From Phaeodactylum tricornutum CCAP 1055/1 (Eukaryota > Bacillariophyta > Bacillariophyceae > Surirellales > Neidiaceae): a stretch of 64,000 nt of DNA. The notes below the pieces were generated by a model that was not told where the DNA came from, made no database searches, and saw only the letters and a program-made list of their open reading frames with translations. How positions within the stretch are numbered: the first letter of the stretch is position 1; each line of letters begins with the position of its first letter. Shown piece after piece: positions 40,660 to 50,698 of this stretch. The stretch covers positions 1 to 64,000 of the forward strand of contig NC_011672.1 of assembly GCF_000150955.2 (NCBI RefSeq), given 5' to 3'. The translations under genes and the position numbers were made by a program.

Positions 40660-41164
40660 GAGAAAATACGCTAAAGGGGATGGGAAAAGGTGAAAAACTC
40701 GCTAAAGGGGACAAAACGTGTTCTCTCTAAGTAGCTTCATTTGGCACCAGTATATTGGTAAATATCCAAACTATTTAAACTAAATACCAAACCCAAATTA
40801 ACCAAGGGGCAGGTCGTCGACCGGACAAATTGCCAATAATCAAGGCCTTCTATCGCTTTTGAGAGAGGCCGGACAAAATCAAACCACTCCTTGTTGTGGA
40901 GCCATTGCTAGAATATACTGTACACACTTGTTTTGTTGGCGGTGGGAGATGGGTTGCCCTGAGATCTCTCATCGGACGCGCTGCGATATACCTATACATT
41001 TTCGGCAACGGTTGGCATCCGTGAAAAAATATTTTGGCATTCAGTTTAAATAGTTTGGATATTTACCAATATACTGGTGCCAAATGAAGCTACTTAGAGA
41101 GAACACGTTTTGTCCCCTTTAGCGAGTTTTTCACCTTTTCCCATCCCCTTTAGCGTATTTTCTC
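40660..41164. mobile_element. Mutator-like (MULE) nonautonomous element with 122-bp inverted ends
   Basis: A 505-bp element whose ends, 40660-40781 and 41043-41164, are perfect inverted copies over 122 bp starting GAGAAAATACGC. The 9-bp word aaaacacat flanks it on both sides (40651-40659 and 41165-41173) as a target duplication. Long inverted ends plus a 9-bp duplication are the hallmarks of Mutator-superfamily transposons. The interior is too short for a transposase. Its minus strand retains a coding-like piece, 'EWFDFVRPLSKAIEGLDYWQ'. Perfect arms and an intact duplication indicate recent movement or arm-to-arm conversion. A diverged relative lies at about 48.6-49.4 kb. Confidence 0.9.
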
Positions 41165-41173
41165 AAAACACAT

Positions 41174-41993
41174 TGACTGTGAAGGCTTCCCGAGCACCAG
41201 AAAACAAAGAGCTAATTTTAGAGCAGGTCTTAATTTCCGGAGAAGACACAATAAGGCAGGTGTACTCAAGACATGAACTGCATGCAACAGGTCACCCTAT
41301 CCATAATTTAGATGCCTCATAGCAACTGCTGTTTCTTCCAGTCAATCTGCTATAGTGGCGCAGGATTCATCGGAAGACTCAAACGGATTTAATTTATCAA
41401 GCTGCTGGTTGATTGGGCCATTGGTTCTGAAGAACTAGTCGTGTTTCTACTATTACTTCAACAAAGTCTTATAAAAAAGGATGCTCTCGAATAAATGTCA
41501 GATCGTTATGCTCCCAAATATTTAGCAACATTAGCGAACTCTCAGATGAGAACAAAAAATAAATCAAAAAATGTTGTCTGAAAACCGAACAAAGACTTGT
41601 TTACAATTAAATTTCGGGAAAATACATCAGTAGAAATGGAAAAAGAAATCGACTTTAATACCGTACGGTACCCATATTCGACCGAAATGACAGCAGATTT
41701 TAAAGACAGTTTTTCTAGAAGTAGAACAGGCAAACACATAATGCATCTTTGAATGACTATTTCTGCTTTGGGTCGTATATATATATTTTTTAAATATCAA
41801 AGCTTCTGCTTTGAGACTACCACAGGTCATTTGTTGAACCTAACGAATATCTAGTCATTTGTTCAAGCTGGGGAATATCTAGTCGTAATCGTTTACTTCA
41901 TTTTTCTTTTGTTTCCCTTGCTCTCATCTTATCAGATCCATCATTCGCGAAGTGCAGCAGCAGAACTCGAAGCTTTTTGAAGAAGTGCCTAAC
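41174..41993. other. AT-rich intergenic, with an acceptor-like site
   Basis: No gene seen. A strong splice-acceptor look-alike (pyrimidine-rich stretch ending cttatcag at about 41935) just precedes the open frame of the next gene, which itself extends upstream of its first ATG. An upstream exon is therefore possible, but I cannot place one. Confidence 0.4.
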
Positions 41994-43565
41994 ATGCCGT
42001 CCAATGTTCGTGATCTTCTTTCAAGAATCGGAAGTTTTCGGCACTGCAAAGCGGACCGTCAGCAACTTGGCGAGGAAAGCTATACTACTGATCTACATTT
42101 GGGAGCTTTTCCATTGTGTCTAAAGCAGGCAAGCCTTTCCTCACAGAGCACACGACCTGGAGATTTTCCAGCATACCTACTGGAAGAACGCGTGTTGGAT
42201 GGAGTTCGAGAATCTGGATTTCCTGTTGAATGCGACACCAGCTCAAAAAAAGATGCCTCGGTTACTGAAGCAATTGTACTGGATTCTAGCGAGCGTCATA
42301 AGTCACAGTGCTCCTTCGCAGAGAGAGGCACCAAAATCAACAGTTGCCCCAGCAGATCACGACGTCGGTCATCAAAAATTGATGACGAAGCTCTGCAGAA
42401 GATCAGAGAGCTGGTAGTTCGTACGACAATGAATGCTCGCAGTCATCGTAAAGTTCTTCGAAGTAGTTCTTACGATGGCCAGCGTAGCTCTTCGGAATGC
42501 AGGGAATTTTTCAAGCCTTCTTCTGAAGCGTCGAGGAAGGCGTCGTCCAACGTGGTTGAACGCCGCCTGCAACGCCACGGTTCCTCCCGAGCCCGAGAAA
42601 GTATCAGCTCTTCGTCTAAGGATACAGGTGTCAAATTTTTTCCAGAACTGGAAGTGGTACCAAGCAAAAGTGAAGCGGCTTCCAGAAAGAAACTTAAGGA
42701 AAAAGTCGGACGGGCCAGCACGGTACGGCAAGGAAAAATGCTGCACCCATCTCGAGGTATATTTCGAAGCAAGTCACTCAACACAAATCCCGGTGAAGAA
42801 AAACGTTTAGATCAGTCCGCACACAAGACCGGTACGCTACTTTACGATCAGAGACGATCCGTTAACCGTACCGATAACGATCTGTCAGTTTCCGACAATG
42901 AGAAAAATCCGAGCGATGTTTCTGAGAGGCTTCAAGCCGCTAGGCGGGCAATGAGGGATTTGTATGTCGACGAGAAAGTTCAAATTCGCTCACAGGCTGC
43001 ACCGCTAAGTCAGAGTCTTCATACAGGCAGCCATAGAGGCAACCATCGCCACCCTAGTTCTGGTCGGTGTGATCATCGCAGGAGGCACAAAGAAAACGGA
43101 CTTAGCCAAAGTATGCACGTCCCGAAGCCAGTACAAGGCTTAAAGCGTCGTGACGAATTTGTTCATCACCGATGTAGCAACAATGGTACAAAGAACAGCG
43201 CGACTTATTCTTCTGTTCTCGAAGATCTGGTTTCTGTGGCAGCCAAGTCTCCGGGAATGCTATCATCGAATACCGTCAGTCGTTTGGCACGTCAGTACTC
43301 TAGTGGATCGTCAAAATCTGGGGCTGAGGCCCAGAAGCTCCCTGGCCGTTCCCGTTGCTCACGCTCGCATCACTTGAGGGAAAAGCCTCATATCGCATCG
43401 CTGCGATCATCTGATTTGAAAACTACCGCTCCGGAGTACTACCAGCTAGACATTTTGGATGGAAGCTACCACCGCGAACATGCTTCCAGCTCTGTATGGT
43501 CCACTGTGTTCCATGACGATGATTCGCTGACCAGTGCTGCGGAAGCGAGTGACTTTGGAGAATAA
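41994..43565 (+). CDS. Serine/arginine-rich protein of unknown function
   Basis: The frame gives 523 residues from the ATG at 41994 and is open for at least 14 more codons upstream, up to an acceptor-like site, so the N-terminus may be incomplete. Composition is rich in Ser, Arg and Lys throughout ('RRSSKIDDEALQKIRELVV', 'RHGSSRARESISSSSKD'), which predicts intrinsic disorder. One helical stretch 'DVSERLQAARRAMRDLYVDE' and the C-terminal 'SSVWSTVFHDDDSLTSAAEA' look conserved. There is no catalytic motif. Nuclear or cytoskeletal adaptor roles are possible but not supported. Confidence 0.65.
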   Translation: MPSNVRDLLSRIGSFRHCKADRQQLGEESYTTDLHLGAFPLCLKQASLSSQSTRPGDFPAYLLEERVLDGVRESGFPVECDTSSKKDASVTEAIVLDSSERHKSQCSFAERGTKINSCPSRSRRRSSKIDDEALQKIRELVVRTTMNARSHRKVLRSSSYDGQRSSSECREFFKPSSEASRKASSNVVERRLQRHGSSRARESISSSSKDTGVKFFPELEVVPSKSEAASRKKLKEKVGRASTVRQGKMLHPSRGIFRSKSLNTNPGEEKRLDQSAHKTGTLLYDQRRSVNRTDNDLSVSDNEKNPSDVSERLQAARRAMRDLYVDEKVQIRSQAAPLSQSLHTGSHRGNHRHPSSGRCDHRRRHKENGLSQSMHVPKPVQGLKRRDEFVHHRCSNNGTKNSATYSSVLEDLVSVAAKSPGMLSSNTVSRLARQYSSGSSKSGAEAQKLPGRSRCSRSHHLREKPHIASLRSSDLKTTAPEYYQLDILDGSYHREHASSSVWSTVFHDDDSLTSAAEASDFGE

Positions 43566-44333
43566 AAAATTTTTACAAGTCACTACAAGCATCCTTTGAT
43601 TTGACAACGGGCGGGGGCTCCCGGTATATAGCAAAATGCTTGCAACCCGTCGGGCAATATTCGCTGTACTCTCGGTGAAGTACGCGTGGGGAAAGGCAAC
43701 CCAGTGTTAGGTTGGAATTTTAAATCTATCTCCAATGTTTTGTGTTGGGCCAATATGTTTAATAAGTAATGATATATATTGATATTCGAAAAGCGCACCA
43801 GGTAAAGATTCGATGACAATGTTGAAAGTCAGACACGGTTGCCATATATCTCAAAGCAAACTTTTACCGAGATTTCCTCGACTGCTCGTAAATCGACTAA
43901 CTGTAAGTTTAAATGGAGTACGCTGTGACTTCAAATCTCTTACACGAATGACTGCATAGGGCTACGATGTGCCGCCTTTTCAGATAGACTGCCCTGACCA
44001 CACACTAACAGTAAAGCGATACAACGGGTTTCATGAAAAATATAACATTTGATTTCTGCGCCTATCACAGTAAATAATATAAACGAGATCGAAGCGTTTT
44101 GGACTGTCTTTTCGGGATGTTTTGCTTTTCCTCATTCCAATCCAAACAACAGCAAGGCTCACAGTTCGTTTAAAAATACACACCATCTGTGTAAACCTTC
44201 CAACAAGGCGTGATTGAAGATTAATCAGTCTTCGGAAGCTCTGCTTTCCCTGTTTCTGCTAGCCCGAATTGCTCCTCACTAGAGTATACCGGAGTGTGCG
44301 ATCATCTGAGAGCACCACTATCTGATTTCCAAG
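43566..44333. other. Intergenic, nothing seen
   Basis: This is the AT-rich upstream flank of the LRR gene. No gene, repeat or site recognised. Confidence 0.5.
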
Positions 44334-44554
44334 ATGCCAACACCCGTCGGTAGCAGCAACAACATCGCAGAAGATGCTCATTTTACATGCGATACCAAGC
44401 CGAGAGCCGTAAGAAACGCGAAGACGACCCACCCTGACGGAGACTTTGCCCAGCCAGACCATACCGACGATGTAGCGGAGCCTTCTCCGCCTCCAGCTTC
44501 GCTTCGCACAACCTCGGTCGTCAGAGCGCTACCTACTATACCACACGGTCAGGC

Positions 44555-45230
44555 TCGCACAGCGCTGGCGTCCAAGCTCCGTGCCGTGAGTGTCGCTGCG
44601 GAAAGTACTCCGGAGCCGGCGCCAGTCCAGGTACCGAGCACGTCGGCGTCAAAGGTCAAGACTCGCACAGCGCCAGCGTCCGAGCCCGGTGCCGTGAGTG
44701 TCGCTGCGGTAAGTGTACCGGAACCAGTGCCAGTCCGCGTGCCAGACGCGTCGTCGTCCAACGTCAAGACTCGCACAGCGCCAGCGTCCAAGCCCGGTGC
44801 CGTGAGTGTCGCTGCGGAAAGTACTCCGGAACCAGCGCCAGTCCAGCGTGCCAGACGCGTCGGCGTCAAACGTCAAGACTCGCACAGCGCCAGCGTCCAA
44901 GCCCGGTGCCGTGAGTGTCGCTGCGGAAAATACTCCGGAGCCGGAGCCGAGCCAGTCCAGTTACCGAACGCGTCGGCGTGCAACGTCAAGACTCGCACAG
45001 CGCCAGCATCCAAGCCCGGTGCTGTGAATGCCACCGCGGCAAAAAGACCAGTCCGTGCCAAGCGCGTCGACGTCAGAAATCACGTCTAGTAAAACGCCAA
45101 CGTTCAAGCCTGGGGCCGTGAGTATCACTACGGCAAGTGTTCCGGAGCCGGCGCCAGTCCAGATGCCAAACGTGTCGGCGTCTGACTTCGACACTCGCAC
45201 AGCGCCGGCGTCCAAGCCCAGAACCGTGAG
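44555..45230 (+). repeat. 108-bp coding minisatellite
   Basis: A unit of about 108 bp, encoding roughly 'KTRTAPASKPGAVSVAAEST' followed by 'PEPAPVQVPNASASNV', repeats in tandem. The word TCGCAC marks units at 44555, 44663, 44771, 44880, 44993 and 45195, with one more diverged unit between the last two. The first spacings are exactly 108; later ones are 109, 113 and 202 for two units, so the encoded reading frame changes along the array. The sequence is the 5' part of, or just upstream of, the LRR gene. Confidence 0.88.
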
Positions 45231-47675
45231 TGTCATCAATGCTGATGCTGCCAAATCCTCTAATATTGTAGTAGCAACAATGGAGGGTAGTTCCATTGCC
45301 AACAAACCAAGTGATAGAGAATCCGCCAAAGGGAGGGCTTTGAATCCTGGTGCAAGCGCTGCCACAGCCAAGAGTCACTTCGCCACGAAAGGCTATTTGT
45401 GCTCAGTCCCTCCAAGCAATGACAGCTTAAGAGCAACGGCGGATTTCTCCGCTGGCAAAAATATTGCTAAGAATACTGCGGTGTCTGGTCATGCAGTGGA
45501 GAAGAATCTAGCTTTTCGAGAAGCGACAATCCAGAGAAATACACATTCATTGTCTGGTCAAGATGCTCTTGTGGTAGCAAATGCATCTGACGCCCCGGTA
45601 TCTGAAGTGCAAGCTGTTGAACCAGGGCATACAAAATCTGTGGCCAATCAAACTATGAAAAATATGCAAACCAAGCTTGAGGAAATGGAAGTGCAACATT
45701 TGAACAACAGGAGCGCTCACGAAGACGGAAACAGCAAGAATGACAAAGGGGAATCTTCACCTTTCTCGGAAGCGGGCCTTTCGGCTATGCATCACAGTCA
45801 CAACTTGAGGCATCTCACAGAACTGTTTCCGGTGGAAACTAAAGGGGACCGCGGAATTGCAAACTCTCCAGACGGTATGTCTGGACTTGCCGCTACTGGC
45901 GACGAAAATTTGGCTATTGCTATTGCTGTAGAAGACGTGGAGGAAAAAGGTACTCTAGTAGCAGCTTTTGAATATGATCCAGACGCCAAGCCAACCATCT
46001 TCAAAAATCGGAGGTTCCAAATGTACACAATTCTGGGTTGCCTGTTTGCCATTGGTGCTATTGTGACTGGCATTATTGTATCAACCACCAACGCTGGTGA
46101 AGATGAAACGGTCTTTGTAACTCTGTCACCAACTATAACTCCGACAATGGCTCCCACCACGCTTATCTTCAACGAGCTTCGCAACGAGTTTGCCAAACAA
46201 ATCGGACCTCAGGCACTTTCATCAGAGGAGTCATATGAATCGGTTGCAAAATGGATCACAGAAGAAGATCCGCTGCAAGTTACACCGGATGATTCCAATT
46301 TTTTGCAGCGGTATATTTTAGCATTATTCTGGTTTCAAACAACAAACAATGGAATGGACCCCTGGTTGTCCTGCAATCGTCCAGTTGGTGAAGAGGATGA
46401 GACTTGTATGTTTTTGAATTTTACAACCATTGACGACAACTTCGAAATTGCATACAAAGAAGAATCCGCAGTTAGATGGCTGTCAGGAACCAATGAATGT
46501 AGATGGCCAGGCATTTTCTGTCACGAGGGCAGCGTAGTCAGTATCCGCTTGGCTGGCTGCAGCTTAAATGGGCCAATTCCTGTGGAGCTGCAATTTCTCA
46601 ACGTTTTGAATTACTTGGGATTGCATTACAACCTTCTGACAGGAGTTATCCCATCGGAGGTAGCAGGACTCAAAAACCTGATTGCCCTTGAATTGCAAGG
46701 TATGGAACGGAAAGGAGACATCATTGAGAGTCAATCGATTTTCTATTCACATAAGTCCTCTCATTTTGAACAGGAAACCTGCTTGAAGGTCAGATTCCTG
46801 CTGACCTTTTTACCTCAGATATTCTGTTGGTTATGAACCTTGGAGACAACCTTTTTGCTGGTACAATACCAGACTCCATTGGGAGTATGTCGTCCATTCA
46901 AGGACTTTTCATGTACGGAAATGATTTTCAAGGCCAATTGCCAGACTCATTGGGCAATCTCTCGAACCTTCAGTTTACAAGATGGCAGAGAAACCGGTTC
47001 AGTGGCTCAACACTCCCAACAACAATAGGAAAGCTAACAGATCTCGAGGAGCTATGGATGTTTTCCTGTGACATGGGAGGAAAAATTCCGACAGAGATTG
47101 GGGACATGACCGAAATTCAAAACATCCGGGTACGTTATTGCTGTTTGCGTCAACATTTCTCCCAATTGATGGATTGACTGAAAAGGCTCACACATATATT
47201 GCTTTTAATGAAGATGATGAACAATTTATTTACTGGCCTAGTCCCGCCTGGAATTGGCGGACTGACCAAGTTGACAAGTTTGGAATTGCAAGAAAACAGA
47301 TTGAGCGGTCCACTGCCTGATGAAATTTACAACTTGACCGCCCTGACGGCATTTGCCCTGTTTCGAAACGAATTTACGGGAACAATCAGTCCGCTCATTG
47401 CAAGCATGCAACAGTTGCAATTCCTTGTGATTCATACTAACCAATTTACAGGCCCAATTCCAAATGAGATTGCGTTGCTGCGGAACCTTGTAACCGTGTG
47501 GATATACTTCAATCAGTTCTCAGGGGCTGTACCGCTTGATCTTTGTGAATTACGAGGCCCAAGCGGTCTGCAGTTTCTGAATGCAGACTGTCGGCCAGTT
47601 GGAAGTCCGTCAAATGACTGCTTCTGCTGTACGGCATGTTGCAATCGCGAAAATGGCGCATGCTTTGTTACCTAG
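45028..47675 (+). CDS. LRR membrane protein (receptor-like)
   Basis: Exons 45028-46699, 46774-47129 and 47214-47675, with introns of 74 and 84 bp (donors GTATGG and GTACGT), give 829 residues if translation begins at 45028. An ATG at 44334 opens an upstream frame that carries the first minisatellite units, but the repeat array shifts frame, so the true start is unresolved. The N-terminal third is disordered and repeat-rich. A membrane segment lies at about 332-352 (MYTILGCLFAIGAIVTGIIV). The C-terminal part is a plant-type leucine-rich repeat array ('ALELQGNLLEGQIPADL', 'LELQENRLSGPLPDEI') ending in a cysteine cluster, 'NDCFCCTACCNRENGACF'. The LRRs should face the cell exterior or vesicle lumen. 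There is no kinase domain. Both introns fall inside LRR codons. Confidence 0.82.
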
Positions 47676-47917
47676 ATGAAAGTCGCAACGGCACAACTAG
47701 GTAGGTCATCTTGGGCTCAAAAGAAGAAAAATTGCATTTGCATACAAGATGGCAGAGTTAAAAAGTACTTTGATATGCGTCCCATTCTGTTCAAGATTTC
47801 TCAAGTGCTAATTCCGTTTAAGAAAATCTTCTCTTTACAGCAACCTCTAACAATGTTGATTTCCTCTAACTTGTAAAATGCGTCCATTCTAACCCTGTTG
47901 GATCACTAAAATGCATT

Positions 47918-48480
47918 TTACGTCCGTCTGTTTGCCATTTGACGTCTGCCGTTGTCTAGAAAAGAAAATTGCATGCGCAGGAATCTTTTGGGATCCACGG
48001 TAGTTTCTTTCTTTTCTAACCAAGGATGTTGCAAAGCTTCTTTTACGTTAATCGGATGCTTGGGTCCATGTGCAGACAACTGGAAATGAGTTGCTTGGCG
48101 TGTCAAGATGAATGTCAAAGAGTTGCATCTAGACTGCAACCCAGCAATGCAAACAGTTTAGGGACCTTGCCGCTCAGGCAAAAATAGAGAAAGACACCAA
48201 AGCTCCACATGTCCAACGTCAGCTTTGCTATTTGTGGGCGTATTCCATGTCTAACTCCAGCATCTTGATGTAGTAGCATAAGCCAGATTTCCAGTGGACA
48301 CATTCCCAAACCGCCGCTTGCGGCAATTGGGCTGTCTTTGGTGAAAAAACTATTAGAACAACAATTCTCATGTCTAGAATCATTAAGTAAGGAGGTGCAG
48401 ACACTTCCTCAAATAAACAATTACTTAGAGTGAACTCTTGTTGTTTGTTAGAGAACCCTGGATTGTAAACCAACTAGATA
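47918..48480 (-). pseudogene. Relic of a protein kinase (CAMK-like) C-lobe
   Basis: Two kinase signatures survive in different frames on the minus strand: 'DMWSFGVFLYFCLSGKVP' (about 48165-48220), the subdomain IX segment, and 'NVKEALQHPWLEKKE' (about 48000-48050), the subdomain XI segment before the end of the catalytic domain. The order and spacing fit a CaMK or CDPK-type kinase, but the segment between them is shortened and out of frame. The N-lobe, the catalytic HRD loop and DFG are not found. It is a fragment of a dead gene copy. Confidence 0.65.
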
Positions 48481-48591
48481 CTTAGGATAGGATAATTGCC
48501 GTTGTCCTTAGATTGGTTTGTTGTAATTGATCACCATGCAACCATTGTTGACATCCACCCTGCAGGCTAGTAGGTGGACAACAATTAAGAT

Positions 48592-49412
48592 TCAATCACA
48601 CAAGGGAACCGTCACATTGTTGTTGCGCACCAAACAATCAGGATTGGGATTAGCAATCCAATCAACAACAATAGTTGAGTACAGTTGATGATACAGAATG
48701 GACAGGTTTTGCAAGGGTGAAGGATTGATATTGGCAAACCAATTGGACAAACAGATCCCATCACACAGATAGCAAATCTCTAAACATGAGAACCACACAA
48801 CAAACACAACACGAGTAGTATAAAGGAATCTCTGATGAGTAAGACCTACAAATACTACCTTTGTGGTGTAGTATGTTGTATTGGGGATTGTCCATTGTTC
48901 CGCAAGCAATGTTTGAATCGGATGACTACCATCTTGGCAGAATGCGCCGAAATTCTCGCTGATGAGTTACAGCCCAAATCACCCAAGGGGCAGGTTGCTA
49001 ACATGTAGGAACATTTGTGAAGCGCCACACTCAACATTATTTATTGGCAAAGCTGTCTTCAATTACAACTTTGGTTTCGTCACGGATGAATTGCCAATTA
49101 TCAAAGCCATCTATTGCTTTTGAGAGAGGCCAGACAAAATCAAACTACTCCTTGTTGTAGAGCCATTGCTATAATATACTGAAAACTTGTTTCCTTGGTG
49201 GTGGCAGATAGGTTGCCCTGAGATCTCTCATTGGATGCAATGTGATATATATATCCGGCAATGGTAAGCATCCATGATAAATTTTTGGTATAGGATTTAA
49301 ATATTTAATAATATACTGGCGCCAAATGAAGCTACTTAGAGCAAACACATTCTGTCCATTTTTAGGAGTTTTTCACCTTATTCCATCCCCTTTACTGTTA
49401 GCTTATTTTCTC
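48592..49412. mobile_element. Diverged, longer relative of the Mutator-like element
   Basis: The right part (about 48970-49412) aligns with 40790-41164: the interior words 'cccaaat', 'ccaaggggcaggt' and 'gagagaggcc-gacaaaatcaaac' recur, and 49303-49412 is a degraded copy of the 122-bp arm ending cttattttctc. Between the shared words this copy holds about 95 bp that the 505-bp element lacks, so the short element looks like an internal-deletion product. The left arm is not found, and the left edge given here is a guess based on a coding-like minus-strand stretch at 48592-48909. Copy age is greater than that of the short element. Confidence 0.7.
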
Positions 49413-49712
49413 AACAAAAACCCTGTCCGCTGACAGTTTGAGAGGTAAACTGTCTTCACACCTGACGCGTCAGTGCATACATCTCCTCAAACTTGAATTT
49501 TATTTTCTCTTTGACAAATATACACTCTGCAGCTCACAGTGGGCGTCACCATAGAATGATCATTTGGCTATAACTTTTCTAGAAAGGCGCAAATGGCTCT
49601 GCTGTCTATACAGTGGGAAAGGAATTGATTCGAACTTTCTATTTAGTTTTTTTTTCAATTATTGAATCTTAGGAGAGATTGAGTTATCATAGTCCGAAAC
49701 AATTTGGTCTAG

Positions 49713-49732
49713 CTCGTGACTCGAGTCACGAG
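49713..49732. promoter_or_regulatory. Perfect 20-bp palindrome
   Basis: CTCGTGACTCGAGTCACGAG reads the same on both strands. It contains TGACTCGAGTCA, two TGACT half-sites of the kind bound by bZIP dimers. It lies 40 bp upstream of the ATG of the small frame at 49772, a promoter-like position. Binding is an inference. Confidence 0.45.
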
Positions 49733-49771
49733 TGGATTTCGACGCCAAATCGCTGAAACACTGAAGTCACC

Positions 49772-50032
49772 ATGGCGGACGTGTATGAAGATTACACCGC
49801 TTCTTCAGATGAAGAATCTGATATAACTTGTGAGGTCGCAAGAAAGCATACAATGGAAGACATTGGGCCGGAAATCCCTTCAAAATTGTCCTTGTTGAAA
49901 TCTCCTAAGGCATCCAACACCAAGTTGGGCCAACTAGAGTGTAAAAAACAAGAGAAAAACCGCTATTTCGGCCTCTGCGACATGAAAAAATCGCTATTTC
50001 GGCCGAATCTGAAAATTTCTAAGTACTTTTGA
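49772..50032 (+). CDS. Small hypothetical protein, doubtful
   Basis: An 86-codon frame beginning in very good initiation context (gtcaccATGgcg). The start is acidic ('MADVYEDYTASSDEESDI') and the end basic. The words cgctatttcggcc occur twice near its end. I recognise no family. The surrounding region is full of transposon debris, so this may be the start of a broken gene rather than a functional one. Confidence 0.3.
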   Translation: MADVYEDYTASSDEESDITCEVARKHTMEDIGPEIPSKLSLLKSPKASNTKLGQLECKKQEKNRYFGLCDMKKSLFRPNLKISKYF

Positions 50033-50698
50033 TTGAGCGCGAAACGGCTTTTAAGTAAAATTAGCAATTAGAAAATATTCCAATGCTTGGTCTATGCTCT
50101 GTATATGATATAGCGGAGCTATCGCGCTGGCATGGATGAGCTGCTTCCAATCCGTCAAGCTTCAATCAATCTATCTCACAGTAGTTGACTGTGAACACTT
50201 TACCCCAAGCATACAGAGAACAAACTGTTGCCAGGACTCCAGGAGTTTTGAACAGCAATTGCACATTAAGTGTGGATACACCACCAGTCTTTTGCCTGAT
50301 GAATGCCACTGTGCGAATGTCTTTTCTTGTAGTAGCCGCAACTGACAGCGCTCACGGCTAAATTACGTAGGCCAACGGGACGAACAACCTTACAGTCGAT
50401 GAAGATGGGAAACAGTACAAGCCGTGAAATTGGAAGAAAAAGTACTGTTGGCTTTTGAAACAAATCATGCTTGTTACACGAGAATTAAAAGTCTCCTTTG
50501 ACGCCTAGAAAGGCATCGGAAGACTATAGCACAACGACAGTTGCGACGGCTGTTCCCAAGCAGCAAAACCGTGCAGCGGCAGTGTTCGAGTACACATTTG
50601 GTGGACTTATTGAGGCTGAACTCACGACTCTCGCACTCCCTCTCTTAGGTCTAGTACTGGCATACTATGTATGGAGTGATGTATATTGGGTTGACATT
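50033..50698. other. Intergenic, nothing firm
   Basis: A hydrophobic plus-strand reading at about 50588-50680 (FGGLIEAELTTLALPLLGLV) has no ATG nearby and no family match that I can make. Otherwise nothing is seen. Confidence 0.4.
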
